64,000 nucleotides of DNA from JACMQX01 sp044225675 (GTDB lineage Bacteria > Pseudomonadota > Gammaproteobacteria > Burkholderiales > Burkholderiaceae_C): the NCBI GenBank assembly GCA_044225675.1, contig JBGAIH010000012.1:62001-126000 (forward strand), written 5' to 3'. A program made the position numbers and the translations under genes. Shown here piece after piece: positions 57,508-64,000 of the stretch. How positions within the stretch are numbered: the stretch's first letter is position 1; each line of letters begins with the position of its first letter. The notes under the pieces are model-generated. The model worked only from the letters and a program-made list of their open reading frames with translations, made no database searches and was not told the origin of the DNA.

Positions 57508-58494
57508 ATGTCCATCCCGCGTTCTCCCCTGATGCGTCGGCGCAGCCTGCTCGGCGCGCTGGGCGCCGGCGCTGCCAGCGTCTGCCTGCCCGCATTGGCC
57601 TCCTGGCCTGACAAGCCGATCAAGCTGGTGGTGACCTTCCCGGCCGGCGGCGCCAGCGACATCGTGGCGCGCGTGATCGGCGAGCAGCTGGCCAAGAAGC
57701 TGGGCACGCCGGTGGTGGTGGACAACCGCCCCGGCGCCGGCGGCAGCGTGGGCGGCGCCGTGGTCACGCAGGCGGCGGCCGACGGCTACACGCTCATGCT
57801 GAGCAACTCCACGCCGATCTCCATCGGCCCATTCGCGCTGGAGAAGCAGCCTTACGACCCGGTCGAGGGCTTTACCCACATTGCGCTGATCGGCACCGCA
57901 CCCTGCGTGGTCATGGCGAATCCGGCGGCGCCGATCAAGACCATCGCCGATCTGGAGACGCAGGCCCGCAAGAGCGGCCGGCTGGAGTTCGGCTCGGGCG
58001 GGCCGGCGTCCATCGGCCATATCTATGGCGAGCTGATGCGCAAGAACATGGGCGTGAACCTGATCCACGTGCCCTACCGTGGCGGCGCGCCCATGACGAC
58101 CGACCTGATATCGGGCGTGATCCCGGTGGGCATCGACGTGGTGACGGCCTTCGTTCCGTACTTCAAGAGCGGACAGATCGTGCCGCTGGCCGTGACGTCG
58201 GCCAGCCGCTCACCCCTGGTGCCGGACGTGCCCAGCGTGGTGGAATTCGGCTACCGCAAGCTGGTGCTGGACAACTTCTTCGGGCTCTCGGGCCCGCCCA
58301 GGATGCCGGCGGACGTGGTCGCGCGGCTGAACACCGCCTGCAACGAGGTGCTGGCGCAGACGGACATCCGAAAACGCATGCTCGATCTGGGCATCACGGC
58401 CAATCCGGCCAGCCCGGCGGTGTTCACCAGCTATGTGAAGGATCAGGTCAGCACGCTGTCACCCACCGTCAAGGCGGCCGGGGTGAAACTCTGA
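57508..58494 (+). CDS. Bug-family tripartite tricarboxylate receptor
   Basis: 328 residues from ATG 57508. The signal has a twin-Arg region, RRRSLLGALGAGAASV, so export may be by Tat. Bug signatures: WPDKPIKLVVTFPAGGASDIVARV, GTPVVVDNRPGAGGSVGG, AADGYTLML and IHVPYRGGAPMTTDLISG. It should bind a small organic acid in the periplasm. It pairs with the divergent LysR gene, and no membrane transporter subunit is present. Confidence 0.92.
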   Translation: MSIPRSPLMRRRSLLGALGAGAASVCLPALASWPDKPIKLVVTFPAGGASDIVARVIGEQLAKKLGTPVVVDNRPGAGGSVGGAVVTQAAADGYTLMLSNSTPISIGPFALEKQPYDPVEGFTHIALIGTAPCVVMANPAAPIKTIADLETQARKSGRLEFGSGGPASIGHIYGELMRKNMGVNLIHVPYRGGAPMTTDLISGVIPVGIDVVTAFVPYFKSGQIVPLAVTSASRSPLVPDVPSVVEFGYRKLVLDNFFGLSGPPRMPADVVARLNTACNEVLAQTDIRKRMLDLGITANPASPAVFTSYVKDQVSTLSPTVKAAGVKL

Positions 58495-58594
58495 GGCGCT
58501 GAGGACCTGAGGCTCGTGAGCCTGGGGCACCGCCGTCGTCCGGCGCAAGGGACCGGAGCGCGAAGGGGGCGGGTGCGAACGGAGTTTGCTGCGC

Positions 58595-58789
58595 TCAGCG
58601 GACGACGCTGAGGTACGCGCGGGCAGCGGCGCGCAGTTCTTCGGCCTGGCGGGGGTCGCGGCCGGCACGCGCTTCGGCGGTGCTCATGAGCTTGTTGGCC
58701 AGACCACGGGGCGTGGCATTGGCGGGACGCAGGGCCTGGCGGTTCCAGTTGCGCATGCGGGACATCAGGGAGAGGGTCGTGAACATCAT
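58595..58789 (-). CDS. Small basic protein of unknown function
   Basis: 64 residues from the ATG pair at 58789/58786: it begins MMFTTLSLMSRMRNWNRQAL and ends RAAARAYLSVVR. It is Arg/Ala-rich, helical-looking and without a membrane segment. An upstream frame to 58924 looks non-coding. A dyad with AGGG-N4-CCCT lies 47 bases upstream, as expected for a regulated promoter. I recognise no family. Confidence 0.5.
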   Translation of the reverse strand: MMFTTLSLMSRMRNWNRQALRPANATPRGLANKLMSTAEARAGRDPRQAEELRAAARAYLSVVR

Positions 58790-58826
58790 CGGGTCGCCGC
58801 GTCGAACGGCGAAAAGTTGCGATGAA

Positions 58827-58850
58827 CCTAGAATAAGGGTTTTCCCTAGG
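58827..58850. promoter_or_regulatory. Palindromic site upstream of the 64-residue gene
   Basis: AGGGTTTTCCCT (58836-58847) is a perfect 4+4 dyad around TTTT, set inside outer CCTAG (58827-58831) and CTAGG (58846-58850). It lies in the A+T-rich gap between the small gene and the PAS kinase. Confidence 0.45.
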
Positions 58851-58996
58851 ATTTCCAACCCAAGTTCATGCATTCGTGGCATAACCCTGCACAAAAGCTG
58901 ATGGCAGTGGCCTGTTTTGTGCATGAGACGCGCAAAGGACTGCTTTTGTAGCAGCTATGCTTGACCCATGGACACTGCAGCAAGGGTCTGACGCCC

Positions 58997-60559
58997 GTGA
59001 GCGCCCCGCCGACCGGTACCGAACTGGACACTGCCGCCCGGCTGCGGGAGGAGATCAGCCGCCGCACCGACGCCGAGCGGCACCTGCATGCCGTTTCGCA
59101 GCGCCTGCGCACGCTCATCGACACCGCCAACGACGCGGTCATCACGATCGACGATGACAGCATCGTGATCGACTGGAACACCACAGCGACCCAGATGTTC
59201 GGCTGGGGGCCGGAAGAAACCATGGGGCGCACGCTGACCGATCTGATCGTGCCGCATGCCCATCGCGCCGCGCACCACCATGGCCTGACGCACTACCTTC
59301 GCAGTGGCGAGGGCCCGATCCTCAACCGCCGCATCGAGACCTCCGCGCTGCGCAAGAACGGCGAGGAGTTCGACGTGGAGCTGTCGGTCTGGCCGGTGCG
59401 CGTCGGCGACCACTGGACGTTCAGCTCGTTCGTGCGCGACATCTCGGGCCGCAAGCGCGCCGAGCGCGCCCTCGCCGAGTCGGAGGCCAAGTACCGCCGG
59501 GTGGTCGAGAACGTCAACGAAGGCATCCTGGTGACGGCCGCCGGGCGCATCCTGTATGCCAATCCGCGCGCGCTCGACCTGACGGGCCTGGACGAGGAAA
59601 CCGCCAAGTCCCACCCGTTCATCGACTTCATCCACCCGGACGACCGCGAGCTGGTGCTGGGCAACCACCTGCGCCGCCTGCGGGGCGAAACGGTTGAAAA
59701 CCACTACCACTTCCGCGTGATCCATCGCAACGGCGACATCCGCTGGCTGGAGATCAGTGCCGTGGTGTTCGAGTGGCAGGGCACGCCGGCCACGCTGAAC
59801 TTCCTCACCGACGTGACGCTCAAGCGCCAGGTCGAGCATGAGATCCGCACGGCGCTCGAGCGCGAGCGGGAGCTGTCGGAGCTCAAGTCGCGCTTCGTGG
59901 CCGTGGCCTCGCATGAATTCCGCACCCCGCTGGCGGCGATCCTCTCGTCGGTCGAGCTGCTGGACGACTACGGCGACAGCTTCCCGGCCGAGGAGCGCAA
60001 GGAGATCCTGGGCCTCATCAAGACCTCCGTCAAGCGCATGAACGGCATGGTCGAGCAGGTCCTGATCACCAGCCGGCTGGAGTCGCGAGGCTTTGCCTTC
60101 GAGCCGCGGCCGCTGGCCCTGCCCGAGGTGCTGGGCCAGATCACCGCCGAGGTGGACCGCGCCAATTCGCGCACCCGGCGCTTCACGCTCGAGTGCAGCG
60201 GCCTGGACGACATGCGTCTGGTGGACGAGCGCCTGCTGCGGCACATCGTGGCCAACATTCTGAGCAACGCCATGAAGTACTCGCCGGCCGAGTCGCCCGT
60301 GCGGTGCACCGCGACCGGGCAGGGCGACCAGGTGGAGCTGTGCATCACCGACCAGGGCATCGGCATTCCCCCGTCCGACGTTCCGCGCCTGTTCGAGACC
60401 TTCCACCGCGGCACCAACGTCGGCAACATCCAGGGCACGGGCATCGGCCTGCACATCGTCAAGGAATGCGTGGATCTGCACCGGGGCTCGATCTCCGTGG
60501 AAAGCGCGGTGAACCAGGGCACGACCTTCCGCGTGCTGCTGCACGCGCCGGCCGTCTGA
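58997..60559 (+). CDS. Soluble PAS-PAS sensor histidine kinase
   Basis: 520 residues from GTG 58997; a TTG at 58961 would add 12 residues. There is no membrane segment. A short coiled-coil (LREEISRRTDAERHLHAVSQRL) leads into PAS1 (about 38-150, AVITIDDDSIVIDWNTTATQMFGW) and PAS2 plus PAC (about 165-280, GILVTAAGRILYANPRAL). HisKA has H306 in VASHEFRTPLAAI. The ATPase domain has ANILSNAMKYSP, DQGIGIP and GTGIGLHIV. It should sense an intracellular signal and phosphorylate the NtrC-type regulator encoded 48 bases downstream. Confidence 0.92.
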   Translation: MSAPPTGTELDTAARLREEISRRTDAERHLHAVSQRLRTLIDTANDAVITIDDDSIVIDWNTTATQMFGWGPEETMGRTLTDLIVPHAHRAAHHHGLTHYLRSGEGPILNRRIETSALRKNGEEFDVELSVWPVRVGDHWTFSSFVRDISGRKRAERALAESEAKYRRVVENVNEGILVTAAGRILYANPRALDLTGLDEETAKSHPFIDFIHPDDRELVLGNHLRRLRGETVENHYHFRVIHRNGDIRWLEISAVVFEWQGTPATLNFLTDVTLKRQVEHEIRTALERERELSELKSRFVAVASHEFRTPLAAILSSVELLDDYGDSFPAEERKEILGLIKTSVKRMNGMVEQVLITSRLESRGFAFEPRPLALPEVLGQITAEVDRANSRTRRFTLECSGLDDMRLVDERLLRHIVANILSNAMKYSPAESPVRCTATGQGDQVELCITDQGIGIPPSDVPRLFETFHRGTNVGNIQGTGIGLHIVKECVDLHRGSISVESAVNQGTTFRVLLHAPAV

Positions 60560-60607
60560 CGAGTTCCCCGATCCGGCCCGCCACACCCACTCACCGCCCC
60601 GCACCCC

Positions 60608-61954
<1,347 letters not shown>

Positions 61955-61961
61955 GCCGGCC

Positions 61962-61979
61962 TGTCTGCAAAAGCAGACA
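61962..61979 (+). promoter_or_regulatory. Distal dyad activator site (UAS A), TGTCTG-N6-CAGACA
   Basis: A perfect inverted repeat TGTCTG / CAGACA with a 6-base spacer (the arms extend to CTGTCTG/CAGACAG). It is followed after three bases by CAAGTCCTTGATT, parallel to the 18322 site. No T-run follows, so it is not a standard terminator of the upstream gene. Confidence 0.65.
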
Positions 61980-62007
61980 GGCCAAGTCCTTGATTCCAAA
62001 GGCATTT

Positions 62008-62025
62008 TTTCGGCGTTTGCCGACA
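62008..62025 (+). promoter_or_regulatory. Proximal dyad activator site (UAS B), TTTCGG-N6-CCGACA
   Basis: It differs from the 18389 site by one base in the left half (TTTCGG for TGTCGG); the right half CCGACA is identical. The distances to the IHF site (23) and to the -24 GG (54) equal those in the 18.3-kb module. Confidence 0.65.
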
Positions 62026-62047
62026 CCCCGATACAGCTCGTCACGTG

Positions 62048-62060
62048 TAACTCGTTGATT
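62048..62060 (-). promoter_or_regulatory. IHF binding site
   Basis: On the minus strand this reads AATCAACGAGTTA, a full match to WATCAANNNNTTR, between the dyads and the -24 element. Confidence 0.6.
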
Positions 62061-62077
62061 TCATTGAAAAAAGTTTC

Positions 62078-62093
62078 TGGCACAGGACTTGAG
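62078..62093 (+). promoter_or_regulatory. Sigma-54-like promoter of the hydrolase lipoprotein gene
   Basis: TGGCACAGGACTTGAG differs from the 18459 element only at two spacer positions and shares its TTGAG -12 half. The predicted start near 62104 gives a leader of about 36 bases before ATG 62140. Confidence 0.6.
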
Positions 62094-62139
62094 AACGGAA
62101 CGGTCATTCCTCCCGGTGACCCTTCCCAAGGACCTGATC

Positions 62140-63231
62140 ATGAAACCTCTGCAGACGACCCGCCTGCGTGCCGCGCGGCGCATTCGACAGTTCAATCTCT
62201 CGCTGCTCGCGACCCTGGCCGTTCTGGCCCTGACCGCCTGCGGCGGCGGCAGCTCCGACCCCCTGGCCGTCGGCCCCGGGCCGGCCCTGTCGGCCACCCC
62301 GCCGGACGCCGCGGCGCCCGGACCCATCACCCCCGTTGCCAGCCTGTTCCAGGAAGACGGCAGCCCCATGCCCGAGCCAACCGCCGAGGAGATCGCTGCA
62401 GGCAAGGCGGCAGCCGAGGCTGAAGCCGACAACTCGGGAGGCGGCGCTTCGGCCGCGCCGGTTTCCGCCGGGCCGGTGAGCTTCGCCAACAGCGACGGCG
62501 TGGTGATCCCCGGCCGGCTGTACCTGCCCGCCGGCGCCATGGGCGCCGTGCCCACCGTGGTCATGATGCATGGCTGCGCGGGCGTGTACTCCTTCAGCGA
62601 CCCGGCCCTGGGCATCTCGAACTTCCACAAGGAGTGGGCGCAACGGCTGAACGCCGCCGGCTTTGCGGCGCTGCTGGTCGACAGCTTCAGCCCGCGTGCG
62701 ACGCAGAACCAGTGCAACAACGGCACAGCCGGCGTCAACGAGGCCGTCGACCGGCCCAAGGACGCCAAGGCGGCTCTGAAGTGGCTGATCAACAATGGCG
62801 TGGCACCGGCGGACCGCGTCGCGCTGCTCGGCTGGTCCAACGGGGCCAGCGCCACCCTGGCCACCCTCGACACGACGAACGCCCCTGCCGGCCAGCCGCG
62901 CTTTGCCGGCGGCGTGGCGTTCTACCCCGGCTGCGGCCTGCTCGACAACTTCGGCGGCATCGCCCTGAGCACCTGGCTGCCCTATGCGCCGCTCGACATC
63001 CTGCACGGCGCCGTCGATCCGCTCTACACCGCAGGCAGCTGCGACACCCGCGTGACCCGGGCCAACACGGCGGGCGCCGTGGGGCTCAAGCTCACCGTCT
63101 ACGCCGGCGCGCGCCACAGCTTCGACCAGGCGGCTTCCGTCAAGTCGCCCTACACGCAGGCCGACGTGGACGCCCGCCAGGCGGCCGACGCCGTCGTGAT
63201 GAACCGGCTGTCGGCGCTGCTCGCGCTGTGA
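62140..63231 (+). CDS. Dienelactone-hydrolase-like lipoprotein
   Basis: 363 residues from ATG 62140. A basic n-region and hydrophobic stretch end in the lipobox LTAC (Cys34), followed by GGG and a Pro/Ala-rich linker to about residue 110. The catalytic domain is an alpha/beta hydrolase of the dienelactone hydrolase type: HGCAGVY, nucleophile GWSNGAS, acid HGAVDPLY and His ARHSFDQ. Cys pairs suggest periplasmic disulfides. It should be a lipid-anchored periplasmic esterase or hydrolase. Like the NHL lipoprotein at 18.5 kb it follows the dyad/IHF/sigma-54-like module, so the two may be co-regulated. Confidence 0.85.
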   Translation: MKPLQTTRLRAARRIRQFNLSLLATLAVLALTACGGGSSDPLAVGPGPALSATPPDAAAPGPITPVASLFQEDGSPMPEPTAEEIAAGKAAAEAEADNSGGGASAAPVSAGPVSFANSDGVVIPGRLYLPAGAMGAVPTVVMMHGCAGVYSFSDPALGISNFHKEWAQRLNAAGFAALLVDSFSPRATQNQCNNGTAGVNEAVDRPKDAKAALKWLINNGVAPADRVALLGWSNGASATLATLDTTNAPAGQPRFAGGVAFYPGCGLLDNFGGIALSTWLPYAPLDILHGAVDPLYTAGSCDTRVTRANTAGAVGLKLTVYAGARHSFDQAASVKSPYTQADVDARQAADAVVMNRLSALLAL

Positions 63232-63283
63232 GCCGACTCTCTTTTCCTTTCCCCACCCTCAACCAGACCCCAAGGAGCACACC

Positions 63284-63718
63284 ATGACCCCGAACCAGAT
63301 CGAACTCGTCCAGCAGACCTTTGCCGACGTCAAGCCCATCGCCGCCACGGCAGCCGAGCTGTTCTACAACCGCCTGTTCACGCTGGAGCCCTCGCTGCGC
63401 AGCATGTTCAAGAGCGACATCCGCCAGCAGGGCCAGATGCTCATGAGCATGATCGGCGCGGCGGTGGCCGGCCTGCGCAACCTGGACGCGCTGGTGCCCA
63501 CGGTGCGTGCGCTCGGCTCGCGCCACGCCACGTACGGCGTGCGCGAAGAGCACTACGCCATCGTCGGCGGCGCGCTGCTGTGGACGCTGGAGCAGGGCCT
63601 GGGCCCGAAGTTCACGCCCGAAGTGCGCGATGCCTGGGCCGCCGCCTACGGCCTGCTGTCCGAAGTCATGATCGCCGCCGCCGCCGAAGGCGAAGCGGTC
63701 GAGCCGATCAGCGTCTGA
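63284..63718 (+). CDS. Single-domain bacterial globin
   Basis: 144 residues. The globin fold is seen in MTPNQIELVQQTFADVKPIAATAAELFYNRLF, with Gln residues near 48-51 at the distal E7 region and proximal H90 in REEHYAIVGGALLWTLE, similar to Vitreoscilla haemoglobin (VHb). It is much shorter than flavohaemoglobin and lacks a reductase domain. It may bind O2 or NO. It lies 52 bases after the lipoprotein gene with an AGGAG ribosome-binding site and could be part of the same sigma-54-driven transcript. Confidence 0.9.
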   Translation: MTPNQIELVQQTFADVKPIAATAAELFYNRLFTLEPSLRSMFKSDIRQQGQMLMSMIGAAVAGLRNLDALVPTVRALGSRHATYGVREEHYAIVGGALLWTLEQGLGPKFTPEVRDAWAAAYGLLSEVMIAAAAEGEAVEPISV

Positions 63719-63793
63719 CGCATCGGCAACGCGGCGCCGGGCCTGGCGGGGCAGGGCCCGGCACCGGTGCCTGCCGGCGGCGACAATGGGCCG

Positions 63794-64000
63794 GTGAAGA
63801 TCCAGCTCCTGTCCGACCTGCACCTTGAAGTCCATCCGCACTTCAGGCCCGATCCGCTGCCGGGTGCCGACCTGCTGGTGCTGGCCGGCGACATCGGCTC
63901 CTACCAGACCGGCTCGCAGCTTGCCGATGCCGACTTCGGCCTGGCGCGCTTCTCACCGCGGCACGGCTGGCCTACGCCCGTGCTCTTCATTCCCGGCAAC
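63794..64000 (+). CDS. Metallophosphoesterase (5' part)
   Basis: 69 codons from GTG 63794 run to the window edge. It begins with the calcineurin-like motif LLSDLHLEVHP (DxH), followed by LVLAGDIGS (GD) and a final IPGN (GN[H/D] motif), the first three metal-binding signatures of the family. The C-terminus is outside the window. Its substrate is unknown. Confidence 0.85.
   Translation, partial: MKIQLLSDLHLEVHPHFRPDPLPGADLLVLAGDIGSYQTGSQLADADFGLARFSPRHGWPTPVLFIPGN

Noticed and set aside
61962..61979. Terminator of the NtrC-type regulator
   Set aside because: The stem is perfect but has no T-run, and sequence and position match the activator dyad upstream of the 18.5-kb gene.

Overview
The window looks like chromosome of a high-G+C betaproteobacterium of the order Burkholderiales, most likely Comamonadaceae. 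The signs are three Bug-type periplasmic solute-binding receptors, a B12-dependent methionine synthase split into two genes, recA-recX, a GTP-type PEP carboxykinase, and CHASE2 kinase and cyclase genes beside a type IV pilin. I see no rRNA, tRNA, CRISPR array, IS element or prophage gene.

Layout. (1) 1-11.8 kb, all minus strand: a six-gene operon reading CHASE2 Ser/Thr kinase, PP2C phosphatase, FHA protein, CHASE2 adenylate cyclase, metallo-beta-lactamase-fold protein and GAF-MshEN-PilB/GspE ATPase. It is followed by pilA with its own sigma-54-type promoter and an O-oligosaccharyltransferase-like gene cut by the window edge. (2) 12-18.3 kb: housekeeping genes terC-like, sucCD, argC (type 2), recX-recA with an SOS box, and a MarR regulator. 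(3) 18.3-25.8 kb: an NHL-repeat lipoprotein behind an elaborate sigma-54-like promoter, a TctD/TctE-like two-component pair, GST, SPOR protein, BirA and a SET-domain methyltransferase. (4) 25.8-29.4 kb: a Tat-type thioredoxin-like protein coupled to a topoisomerase III with an H1-like linker and a SWIB domain. (5) 29.4-39.6 kb: a catabolic and transport region with an ABC permease pair whose first gene is truncated, Bug receptor, hydrolase, TauD-type dioxygenase, divergent IclR regulator with a perfect palindromic operator, PhnD-like protein, MFS, YihY, glycine-zipper protein and a second Bug receptor. (6) 39.6-54 kb: split metH flanking an orphan cyclic-nucleotide-binding protein, rhodanese, recQ, LysR, a lower-G+C two-gene module bounded by similar terminators, pckG with a dyad-rich leader, thioesterase and threonine dehydratase. 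(7) 54-64 kb: a tandem AAA+ ATPase, LysR with a Bug receptor, a soluble PAS kinase with an NtrC-type activator, a hydrolase lipoprotein with a second copy of the sigma-54-like promoter module, a globin and the start of a metallophosphoesterase.

Two systems stand out. The first is the kinase/phosphatase/FHA/cyclase/phosphodiesterase-like/ATPase operon next to the pilin. It puts protein phosphorylation and a cyclic nucleotide under two related CHASE2 sensors. [E/D]KT motifs recur in the kinase tail and in the FHA protein, which suggests a phosphothreonine docking circuit. The second is a promoter module present at 18.3 kb and 62.0 kb. Each copy has two dyads related to TGTCGG-N6-CCGACA, an IHF consensus site and TGGCAC-N5-TTGAG. 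The spacing from the proximal dyad to the IHF site and to the -24 element is identical in both copies. The NtrC-type activator at 60.6 kb is the natural candidate regulator for both.
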